Source: Streptomyces sp. NBC_01723 | GTDB lineage: Bacteria > Actinomycetota > Actinomycetes > Streptomycetales > Streptomycetaceae | Length of the DNA: 64,000 nucleotides | Assembly: GCF_036246005.1 (NCBI RefSeq) | Contig: NZ_CP109171.1 | Coordinates: 6,002,001 to 6,066,000, forward strand | Reading direction: 5' to 3' | Shown: piece after piece, positions 8,843 to 15,816 of the stretch | Layout: each line of letters begins with the position of its first letter | Numbering within the stretch: position 1 is the stretch's first letter | The notes under the pieces: generated by a model | Databases searched by the model: none | The model's input: the letters and a program-made list of their open reading frames with translations, nothing else | What the model was told of the DNA's origin: nothing | Program-made: the position numbers and the translations under genes

Positions 8843-9496
8843 GTGCGCGTACTCGTCGTCGAGGACGAGCAACTGCTCGCCGATGCGGTGGCCACCGGAC
8901 TGCGCCGGGAGGCCATGGCCGTCGACGTCGTGTACGACGGTGCGGCCGCCCTGGAGCGCATCGGCGTCAACGACTACGACGTGGTCGTCCTCGACCGCGA
9001 CCTCCCCCTCGTGCACGGCGACGACGTGTGCCGCAAGATCGTCGAACTGGGCATGCCCACGCGCGTGCTGATGCTCACGGCCTCCGGCGACGTCAGCGAC
9101 CGCGTCGAGGGCCTGGAGATCGGCGCCGACGACTACCTCCCCAAGCCCTTCGCCTTCAGCGAGCTGATCGCCCGGGTGCGCGCCCTGGGCCGCCGCACCA
9201 GCGTGCCCCTGCCGCCCGTCCTGGAGCGCGCCGGGATCAAGCTCGACCCGAACCGCCGCGAGGTCTTCCGCGACGGCACGGAGGTCCAGCTCGCCCCGAA
9301 GGAGTTCGCCGTGCTGGAGGTGCTCATGCGCAGCGAGGGCGCCGTGGTCTCCGCGGAGCAGCTTCTGGAGAAGGCCTGGGACGAGAACACCGACCCGTTC
9401 ACCAACGTCGTACGCGTGACCGTCATGACCCTGCGCCGCAAGCTGGGCGAGCCGCCCGTCATCGTCACCGTCCCCGGCTCCGGCTACCGGATCTGA
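8843..9496 (+). CDS. cutR: Response regulator CutR (OmpR family)
   Basis: Cytoplasmic response regulator paired with CutS. The receiver domain begins at VRVLVVEDE, with the acidic pair, phospho-acceptor Asp in VVLDRDLPL, switch Thr in LMLTASG and Lys in YLPKPF. The C-terminal winged helix (about 125-215) ends VRVTVMTLRRKLGEPPVIVTVPGSGYRI. GTG 8843 gives 217 residues, the length I recall for CutR; an in-frame GTG at 8819 would add eight. The gene is followed after six bases by cutS. CutRS was first associated with copper metabolism and later with secretion stress; the sequence does not decide the signal. Confidence 0.9.
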   Translation: MRVLVVEDEQLLADAVATGLRREAMAVDVVYDGAAALERIGVNDYDVVVLDRDLPLVHGDDVCRKIVELGMPTRVLMLTASGDVSDRVEGLEIGADDYLPKPFAFSELIARVRALGRRTSVPLPPVLERAGIKLDPNRREVFRDGTEVQLAPKEFAVLEVLMRSEGAVVSAEQLLEKAWDENTDPFTNVVRVTVMTLRRKLGEPPVIVTVPGSGYRI

Positions 9497-9502
9497 CCGG
9501 CC

Positions 9503-10747
9503 GTGGCGACGACACCCGCGCCCCCCGGGGCGCCCCCCAAGCCCACGTGGGACCCGCGCTCGGCCACCCCCCTGCCGTGGCTGCGCCCCACCATCCGCAT
9601 AAGGCTCACGCTGCTGTACGGCGGCATGTTCCTGATCGCCGGCATCCTGCTGCTGTCGATCATCTATCTGCTCGCCGCCCAGGCGGTGCGCACCGGCAAC
9701 GAACCGCTGTACAAGATCGTCGACTTCACCGACCTCAGGGTCTCCAGCAGCGACTGTCCGGTCGTGGACAACGGCAACCTGTCGCTGTCCGCGTTCAACG
9801 CCGCGATCAGCGACTGCATAGACCACCAGCGCAAGGTCGCCCTGGACAACCTGCTCAGCCGTTCGCTGCTGGCACTGCTCGGCCTCGCCGTGATCGCCTT
9901 CGCGTTCGGCTACGCCATGGCCGGGCGCGTCCTGTCGCCCCTGGGCCGGATCACCCGCACCGCCCGCGCGGTGGCGGGCTCCGACCTCTCCCGCCGGATC
10001 GAGCTGGACGGACCGGACGACGAGCTGAAGGAGCTGGCCGACACCTTCGACGACATGCTGGAGCGATTGCAGCGGGCGTTCACCGCCCAGCAGCGCTTCG
10101 TCGGCAACGCCTCCCACGAGCTGCGCACGCCCCTGGCGATCAACCGCACCCTCCTGGAAGTGCACTTGTCCGATCCGAACGCCCCGGTGGAGCTCCAGCA
10201 GCTCGGCAAGACGCTGCTGGCCACCAACGAACGCAGCGAGCAGCTCGTCGAGGGCCTGCTGCTTCTCGCCCGCAGCGACAACCAGATCGTCGAGCGCAAA
10301 CCGGTGGACCTCGCCGAGGTGGCCGGTCAGGCCATCGACCAGGTGCACGCCGAGGCGGAGAGCAAGGGCGTGGAGGTCCGCGGCGCCCGCGAGGCCGCGG
10401 TGGTCCAGGGCAACGGCGTCCTGCTGGAGCGGATCGCCCTGAACCTCGTCCAGAACGCCGTGCGGTACAACGTGCCGGAAGAGGGCTGGGTCGAGGTCTC
10501 CACCGCCGTGCAGAACGGCCAGGCGGTCCTGGTGGTCACCAACACGGGCCCGGTCGTACCGGCGTACGAGGTGGACAACCTCTTCGAGCCGTTCCGGCGG
10601 CTGCGCACCGAGCGGACGGGCAGCGACAAGGGTGTGGGGCTCGGCCTCTCCATCGCGCGGTCCGTGGCCCGGGCGCACGGCGGGCACATCTACGCGCAGC
10701 CGCGCGAGGGCGGGGGGCTCGTCATGCGCGTCACGCTGCCCGTCTGA
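9503..10747 (+). CDS. cutS: Sensor histidine kinase CutS
   Basis: Membrane histidine kinase of 414 residues. TM1 is at about 33-56 (IRLTLLYGGMFLIAGILLLS), followed by a short extracytoplasmic sensor of about 60 residues containing two Cys (SSSDCPVV, AISDCIDHQ) that could form a disulfide. TM2 is at about 118-140, then HAMP. The H-box is NASHELRTPLAINRTLL, and the HATPase domain has N-box QNAVRYN and G-boxes DKGVGLGLSIA. The start is GTG 9503, six bases behind the cutR stop, so translation is coupled. The paired extracellular cysteines would fit a redox or folding signal; that is inference. Confidence 0.9.
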   Translation: MATTPAPPGAPPKPTWDPRSATPLPWLRPTIRIRLTLLYGGMFLIAGILLLSIIYLLAAQAVRTGNEPLYKIVDFTDLRVSSSDCPVVDNGNLSLSAFNAAISDCIDHQRKVALDNLLSRSLLALLGLAVIAFAFGYAMAGRVLSPLGRITRTARAVAGSDLSRRIELDGPDDELKELADTFDDMLERLQRAFTAQQRFVGNASHELRTPLAINRTLLEVHLSDPNAPVELQQLGKTLLATNERSEQLVEGLLLLARSDNQIVERKPVDLAEVAGQAIDQVHAEAESKGVEVRGAREAAVVQGNGVLLERIALNLVQNAVRYNVPEEGWVEVSTAVQNGQAVLVVTNTGPVVPAYEVDNLFEPFRRLRTERTGSDKGVGLGLSIARSVARAHGGHIYAQPREGGGLVMRVTLPV

Positions 10748-11152
10748 GATCATGACCCCGACATCTCACCGAGAACCGAGGATGTTCGCTTTGAGCGGAA
10801 TTTCCAGGCCAGCGGCCCTGGAGTCGCCTGTGTGATCGATCACAGCAGCGGCTTTCGCGCCATCTACTCTCCGTGATCATGCACCCTGTCGGAAAGCCGG
10901 GAAAATCCCGGTTTTCAGGGGTCTTGATCACGGGAAGTACACGGTGAGACGCCTTTGAAGTGCGGTATTGGGACCGTGTACGGTCCCCATCGCCATCCAA
11001 GCCGATCACTCATGAGGGGTCCGGTTGGGTGTCGATTGAGTAACAGACCTTGATGTGAGGCAAAATCTCCGCCTCAGGTCGGGCACAAGTCCGGCCTCTC
11101 ACGCGTTACGTGCGCTGGAGACACCGCAGACACCCAGAGGGGGAGAGCGACC
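10748..11152. promoter_or_regulatory. Intergenic region with palindromes upstream of the DUF4193 gene
   Basis: This 405-nt A+T-richer gap holds a perfect 14-bp palindrome TGTGATCGATCACA (10831-10844). It also holds a hairpin CCGGGA-AAA-TCCCGG (10897-10911), which could end cutRS transcription. Several other TGATCA/TGATCAC words occur around 10875, 10926 and 11004. No gene is evident. The repeated TGATCA core suggests operators for a dimeric regulator. Confidence 0.45.
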
Positions 11153-11449
11153 ATGGCAACCGATTACGACACTCCACGCAAGACCGACGACGACGTCGAC
11201 TCGGACAGCCTCGAAGAGCTGAAGGCGAGGCGGAACGACAAGTCCGCCTCGGCCGTCGACGTCGACGAGTTCGAGGCCGCGGAAGGCCTCGAACTTCCCG
11301 GCGCCGACCTCTCGAACGAGGAACTGGCGGTCCGTGTACTGCCGAAGCAGCAGGACGAGTTCACCTGCATGAGCTGCTTCCTGGTGCACCACCGCAGCCA
11401 GCTGGCCCGGGAGAAGAACGGCCAGCCCATCTGCCGCGACTGCGACTGA
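11153..11449 (+). CDS. DUF4193 family small zinc-ribbon-like protein
   Basis: A 98-residue actinobacterial protein. The N-terminal half is acidic and disordered. The C-terminal half has FTCMSCFLVHHRSQLA and QPICRDCD, that is two C-x-x-C pairs that can form a zinc ribbon. The start is ATG 11153 with GAGGGGGAGAG upstream. Proteins of this family are abundant and conserved in Streptomyces; their function is not established. The next gene follows after 13 bases and is probably co-transcribed. Confidence 0.88.
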   Translation: MATDYDTPRKTDDDVDSDSLEELKARRNDKSASAVDVDEFEAAEGLELPGADLSNEELAVRVLPKQQDEFTCMSCFLVHHRSQLAREKNGQPICRDCD

Positions 11450-11462
11450 GGCGGGGTCGGCC

Positions 11463-12392
11463 GTGACCGGCTCGACCCCTCCCTGGAAGCGCCGCTTCCC
11501 CCAGCGGGGAGCGGACCAAGGACCGTCCGACGGTCCGCACAGCGCGCGTGACGACGAGCGAGGCACGACCGACTCCGGTACGGCCTCGCTCGAAGCAGTG
11601 GCCGGCCGGAGTGACCTCCCGGCGACCACGAACACCCCGGCGCCCGCTGCCCGGCGCCGGGCAGCGGCGTTCCGGGAAAAGGCCGGACAGACCGTCCGCG
11701 AGGGTGGCACCCGCGCCAGAGCCGCCCTGGGGCACCTCGCCGACCGGATCATCGATCTGGCCCCGCGCGTGCCCGTACGGGACCTGGCGACGCTGCGCAG
11801 ACAGTTCCCGGGCCTCGGACCCGAAGAGCTCGCCGACCGCCTCGTGGCCGGCGCCGCCAAGGGCACCGCGACCGTGGGAGCGGGGATCGGCGCGGCGGCG
11901 ATGATGCCCGTACCGCCCGCGATGCCCACCGAACTGGCCGCCGAGGTCACCGGCGTGGCGGCGATCGAGCTCAAGATGATCGCCGAACTCCACGAGGTCT
12001 ACGGCGTACGTCCGCCCGGTGGCCTCGGGCAGCGCAGCACCGCGTACCTGAACTCCTGGTCGGACGAACGCGGCGTCGACGTGGCCAAACCGTCGACCCT
12101 CGGCGCGGCGATGAACAGCCACATGAAGCGCCAGCTGCGCCAGCAGATCATGAAGCGGATGGTGCGCAACCTGCCGAACCTGATGCCCTTCATGGTGGGA
12201 GCGGCCGTAGGAGCCGTCATGAACCGCCGTGACACCAGAAAGCTCGCCGAAAAGATCCGGAACGACCTGCGCAAGCGCCAGGTCCCCTGGAGCGCCCTCG
12301 GCGACCTCCCGGCCCTGGAACGGCCCAAGGACGCCCTCGAGATGGGCGAGCTGGGCAGAGGACCCGGACCCGTCGGCCGGCCGGACCACTGA
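11463..12392 (+). CDS. Conserved Streptomyces protein of unknown function
   Basis: A 309-residue protein with no motif I can name. Residues 1-75 are low-complexity and charged. Residues 130-160 contain a Gly/Ala/Pro-rich hydrophobic stretch (GAGIGAAAMMPVPPAMPTE), followed by ELAAEVTGVAAIELKMIAELHEVYG, a pattern reminiscent of EcsC- or DUF697-like membrane-associated proteins. Another hydrophobic segment is at about 245-262 (LMPFMVGAAVGAVMNRR). Probably membrane-associated. GTG 11463 is preceded by GAGGCGGGG. It sits directly behind the DUF4193 gene. Confidence 0.75.
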   Translation: MTGSTPPWKRRFPQRGADQGPSDGPHSARDDERGTTDSGTASLEAVAGRSDLPATTNTPAPAARRRAAAFREKAGQTVREGGTRARAALGHLADRIIDLAPRVPVRDLATLRRQFPGLGPEELADRLVAGAAKGTATVGAGIGAAAMMPVPPAMPTELAAEVTGVAAIELKMIAELHEVYGVRPPGGLGQRSTAYLNSWSDERGVDVAKPSTLGAAMNSHMKRQLRQQIMKRMVRNLPNLMPFMVGAAVGAVMNRRDTRKLAEKIRNDLRKRQVPWSALGDLPALERPKDALEMGELGRGPGPVGRPDH

Positions 12393-12423
12393 CCACGCAC
12401 GCGCCCGCGCGCGTGCGGTCCGG

Positions 12424-12885
12424 CTACGCGGCCGCCTTCGCCGCCGTGAGGGCCTCGATCAGCCGCTCCGGCTCGCGCGTCGACAGGTACAGGTACGGAG
12501 TCGGGTCCTGCGGGTCCGTGACCACCACGCGCACGGCCCTCGGGATGTAGGCGCGCAGCAGCAGGAACGCCCGGGTGTCGGCCTTGTACGTGCGCCAGGC
12601 GCGAGCCTCCTCCGGATCGAGGACCTCCGCCTCGCCCAGCGCCGAGACCGGCACCCGCGCCTCGCCCGCGATCAACGAGTCGCCCACGACACGGATACGG
12701 ACCGCGCCGTACGAGCTGGCCGCCACCGCCGCCACCGCGGTGCCGCCGGCGAGGCCGCCCAGCATCGGCAGCGTCCCGAAGGGCAGCAGGATCAGCGCGA
12801 ACGCGAGCCCCACCAGGAAGGAGACCAGCCACCAGGAGCGGGGCGCGGTGAGGCGTTCTTCGTACGGGGCGGGGGAGGGCTGCAT
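12424..12885 (-). CDS. DUF3093 family membrane protein
   Basis: A 153-residue actinobacterial protein with two closely spaced membrane helices at about 18-60 (WWLVSFLVGLAFALILLPFG, MLGGLAGGTAVAAVAASSYG). A soluble domain follows with the conserved RVPVSALGEAEVLD and DPQDPTPYLYLSTREPERL segments. ATG 12885 has no good Shine-Dalgarno sequence, and may be read from a leaderless or short-leader mRNA. It is divergent from the thioesterase-dut-DUF3710 operon. Function unknown. Confidence 0.85.
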   Translation of the reverse strand: MQPSPAPYEERLTAPRSWWLVSFLVGLAFALILLPFGTLPMLGGLAGGTAVAAVAASSYGAVRIRVVGDSLIAGEARVPVSALGEAEVLDPEEARAWRTYKADTRAFLLLRAYIPRAVRVVVTDPQDPTPYLYLSTREPERLIEALTAAKAAA

Positions 12886-12942
12886 GCAACAAGCTTGGCA
12901 CGGTGGCGGTGTTCGGCCGACGCGCGGGTAAGGTCTGCGCCT

Positions 12943-13527
12943 GTGAGTGGTACTTCCCCAGGTCTTCAGCCTCCCGCCGACGCCGTGAAACCCGTACGGC
13001 ACCCCGACGCGCCCGCCCCCGGCGAGCTGCTCGGCGCCCACTACGGCCAGTGCTTCGGCTGCGGCGGCGACCAGCCCCACGGCCTGCACCTCCAGGCGCG
13101 GGCCGGCGAGGGCGTGTCGATCACCGCCGAGTTCCTGGTCCGGCCCGCCCACCAGGGCGCGCCCGGTCTGGCGCACGGCGGCGTCCTCGCCACCGCCCTG
13201 GACGAGACCCTGGGCTCGCTGAACTGGCTGCTGCGGACGATCGCGGTGACCGGACGGCTGGAGACCGACTTCCGGCGGCCGGTGCCCGTGGACACCACGC
13301 TGTACCTGGAGGCCGAGGTGACCGCGGTGGCCGGCCGGAAGATCTACTCCACCGCCACCGGCCGGATCGGCGGGCCGGACGGGCCCGTGGCCGTCCGTGC
13401 CGACGCCCTGTTCATCGAGGTCAAGGTCGACCACTTCGTGAACCACGGCCGCGAGGAGGAGATCCGCGCGGCCATGGACGACCCCGACCAGATCCGCCGC
13501 ACCCGTGCCTTCGAGGTGAACCCGTGA
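12943..13527 (+). CDS. PaaI-type hot-dog thioesterase
   Basis: Putative acyl-CoA thioesterase of 194 residues. Between residues 28 and 45 is HYGQCFGCGGDQPHGLHL, the Cys-rich lead-in seen in this subfamily. It is followed by the hot-dog core with GLAHGGVLATALDETLG (the HGG catalytic motif) and DFRRPVPVDTTLYLEAEV. GTG 12943 is chosen for its AAGG at suitable spacing and because the gene begins just outside the DUF3093 promoter. It overlaps dut by four bases (GTGA), which indicates translational coupling. Confidence 0.85.
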   Translation: MSGTSPGLQPPADAVKPVRHPDAPAPGELLGAHYGQCFGCGGDQPHGLHLQARAGEGVSITAEFLVRPAHQGAPGLAHGGVLATALDETLGSLNWLLRTIAVTGRLETDFRRPVPVDTTLYLEAEVTAVAGRKIYSTATGRIGGPDGPVAVRADALFIEVKVDHFVNHGREEEIRAAMDDPDQIRRTRAFEVNP

Positions 13528-14075
13528 CCCGCGCCGAGCTCGAGGTGCTGATCCGCCGCGTCGACCCCGACGTACCGCTTCCGACGTACGCGCAGCCCGG
13601 TGACGCGGGCGCCGACCTGCGCACCACCGTCGACTGCGCGCTGGCCCCCGGTGAGCGCGCCGTACTGCCCACCGGCGTGTCTGTGTCGCTCCCGGAGGGG
13701 TACGCGGGTTTCGTGCACCCACGTTCCGGACTGGCCGCGCGCTGCGGTGTCGCCCTCGTGAATGCCCCGGGGACGATTGATGCCGGGTACCGTGGGGAGA
13801 TCAAGGTGATCGTGGTGAATCTCGACCCGCGCGAGACGGTGCGGTTCGAGCGCTTCGACCGGATTGCCCAACTGGTCGTCCAGCAGGTCGAGAAGGTCCG
13901 CTTCCGGCAGGTCGCGGAGCTTCCCGGCTCGGCGCGGGCCGAGGGGGGCTTCGGGTCCACCGGCGGCCACGCCGGGACGGACCGTGCAAGCGGCACAAGC
14001 GGTCAGGCCGCCGAGGGCGGCCCGACGGGTGGGAATCGATACGCTTCGGTCGTATCCGACCGGGAAGGACAGTGA
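13524..14075 (+). CDS. dut: dUTP diphosphatase
   Basis: Hydrolyses dUTP to dUMP and PPi, keeping uracil out of DNA and feeding dTMP synthesis. All five trimeric dUTPase motifs are present in order: PGDAGADL, HPRSGLA, GTIDAGYRGEIKV, RFDRIAQLVV and the C-terminal arm GGFGSTG. After motif 5 there is a 40-residue Gly/Ser/Thr-rich tail that is longer than in most homologues and probably disordered. GTG 13524 overlaps the thioesterase stop. Confidence 0.96.
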   Translation: MTRAELEVLIRRVDPDVPLPTYAQPGDAGADLRTTVDCALAPGERAVLPTGVSVSLPEGYAGFVHPRSGLAARCGVALVNAPGTIDAGYRGEIKVIVVNLDPRETVRFERFDRIAQLVVQQVEKVRFRQVAELPGSARAEGGFGSTGGHAGTDRASGTSGQAAEGGPTGGNRYASVVSDREGQ

Positions 14076-14076
14076 C

Positions 14077-14829
14077 GTGTTCGGACGTCGCAAGAAGAGG
14101 GATGCCGCCGAGGACGCGGCCGGCGAGACCGAGCAGGTCGTCGACAGCGTCGACACCGAGGCGGACGGAGAGCGCGAGCGCGTGCGGCTCGACCCCGAGC
14201 CGCGGCCCGACGGGCCCTGGGACAGCACCGAGGTCCGCGACCCCGCCGAGGGACGCGTGGACCTGGGCGGCATGTTCATCCCTGGTGTGGAGGGCATGGA
14301 ACTGCGGGTGGAGGTCGCCGGAGACGCGATCGTCGCCGCGACCGTCGTGCTGCGCGACAGCGCCATCCAGCTCCAGGGATTCGCCGCGCCCAAGCGCGAG
14401 GGCATCTGGGGCGAGGTGCGCGAGGAGATCGGCTCCGGCATCACCCAGCAGGGCGGCATCATCGACGAGGTCGAGGGTCCGCTGGGCTGGGAGCTGCGGG
14501 CCCAGGTGCCGGTGCAGCTGCCGGACGGCACGGGCGGCTTCCAGGTCGTGCGGTTCGTCGGCGTGGACGGTCCCCGCTGGTTCCTGCGGGGCGTGATCTC
14601 GGGTCAGGGCGCGGTGCAGCCGCAGGCCGCGGGTCTGCTGGAGCAGATCTTCCGGGACACGGTCGTGGTCCGTGGCGACGGCCCCATGGCCCCCCGGGAC
14701 CCGATCGTCCTCAAGCTGCCGGACGACGCGCAGATGGTCCCCGAGGGTGTCCAGCAGGAAGAGGGCTCCCGCTTCTCCGGAGGCATGGGCCAGCTCCAGC
14801 GCGGACCGGAGATCACCGAGGTCCGCTAG
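14077..14829 (+). CDS. DUF3710 family protein
   Basis: A 250-residue cytosolic protein found in actinobacteria next to dut. The N-terminus FGRRKKRDAAED is strongly basic and followed by an acidic stretch. The core contains VDLGGMFIPGVEGMELRVEV, FAAPKREGIWGEVREEI and a C-terminal SRFSGGMGQLQRGPEITEVR. GTG 14077 lies one base behind the dut stop, with GGAAGG upstream. Function unknown; the constant neighbourhood with dut suggests co-regulation only. Confidence 0.88.
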   Translation: MFGRRKKRDAAEDAAGETEQVVDSVDTEADGERERVRLDPEPRPDGPWDSTEVRDPAEGRVDLGGMFIPGVEGMELRVEVAGDAIVAATVVLRDSAIQLQGFAAPKREGIWGEVREEIGSGITQQGGIIDEVEGPLGWELRAQVPVQLPDGTGGFQVVRFVGVDGPRWFLRGVISGQGAVQPQAAGLLEQIFRDTVVVRGDGPMAPRDPIVLKLPDDAQMVPEGVQQEEGSRFSGGMGQLQRGPEITEVR

Positions 14830-14867
14830 GCAAAGACTTCGTGCGGTTTCTCCGTACGCGCGCCACC

Positions 14868-14897
14868 AGGGCCGCTTCCCCAGGGGGATGCGGCCCT
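14868..14897 (+). terminator. Hairpin after the DUF3710 gene
   Basis: AGGGCCGC and GCGGCCCT (about 14868-14875 and 14889-14897) form an 8-bp stem about 40 nt downstream of the stop, placed to end the thioesterase-dut-DUF3710 transcript. Confidence 0.45.
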
Positions 14898-15000
14898 TCG
14901 TGCTGCCGGCCCGCCCGGCGGGACCGAGGTGCCGGGCCGTTGAATCCGGCGGCCTCCGCTGGCGATACTGGCGCCCGGCCGTCCGGCGGGGGAGGGGCTC

Positions 15001-15696
15001 ATGAGCCAGGTGGTGGTCACCGAGACCATGGTGCGGGTCGAGGACGTACGCAAGTCGTACGCCCAGGGGACCGCCGTCGTGCACGCCCTGCGCGGCGTCT
15101 CCTTCGAGGTGCCGCGGGGCGAGCTGGTCGCCCTCAAGGGGCGGTCGGGGTCGGGGAAGACCACGCTGCTCAACGTCGTCGGCGGACTCGACGTACCGGA
15201 CGCCGGACGGGTCGAGGTCGACGGCCGTGACCTGGCGGACCTGGACGAGGACGGGCTGCTCGCCCTGCGCCGGGACCGCGTCGGCTTCGTCTTCCAGTCC
15301 TTCGGGCTCATCCCGATCCTCACGGCCGCCGAGAACGTGGGCGTCCCGATGCGGCTGCGCCGGGCCGCGGCCCGCGAGCGCGAGGAGCGCGTCGCCCTCC
15401 TGCTCGCCCTGGTGGGCCTCGCCGACCACGCGGCCCAGCGGCCCGGCGAACTGTCCGGCGGACAGCAGCAGCGGGTCGCCATCGCCCGCGCCCTCGCCAA
15501 CAACCCCGCCCTGCTGATCGCCGACGAGCCCACCGGCCAGCTGGACGCCGAGACCGGGCACGCCGTGATGGAGCTGCTGCGGGCCGTCGTGCGCAGCGAA
15601 GGGGTCACCGCCCTGGTCGCCACCCACGACGCGACCCTCCTCGACCTCGCCGACCGGGTGCTCGAACTGCGGGACGGGGAGATCGTCGAGCAGTGA
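15001..15696 (+). CDS. ABC transporter ATP-binding protein, MacB/LolD type
   Basis: A 231-residue nucleotide-binding subunit. It has Walker A GRSGSGKTTLL (about 47-57), Q-loop FVFQSFGLIP, signature LSGGQQQRVAIARAL, Walker B LLIADEPTGQLD and the H-loop in VATHD. The TGQLD form of Walker B and the overall length match the MacB/LolD/FtsE-like group that pairs with FtsX-like permeases. No permease gene is adjacent, since the next gene is kdpD, so the partner is either encoded elsewhere or was lost. ATG 15001 follows GGGGGAGGGG. Confidence 0.9.
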   Translation: MSQVVVTETMVRVEDVRKSYAQGTAVVHALRGVSFEVPRGELVALKGRSGSGKTTLLNVVGGLDVPDAGRVEVDGRDLADLDEDGLLALRRDRVGFVFQSFGLIPILTAAENVGVPMRLRRAAAREREERVALLLALVGLADHAAQRPGELSGGQQQRVAIARALANNPALLIADEPTGQLDAETGHAVMELLRAVVRSEGVTALVATHDATLLDLADRVLELRDGEIVEQ

Positions 15697-15816
15697 CGCC
15701 GGGCGTCAGGGTTCCGTCAAAGACGGCCCGCCACCGCACCCCGCCCCGTTATGTCGCGTTTGTGGGTCGTAGGGTCGACGCTGCGCAATCAGCGGTGACC
15801 GGAAGACAATGAGGCC

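Noticed and set aside
8732..10753. A 673-codon minus-strand frame opposite cutRS
   Set aside because: Exact antisense of two clear two-component genes; no ribosome binding site or family motif.
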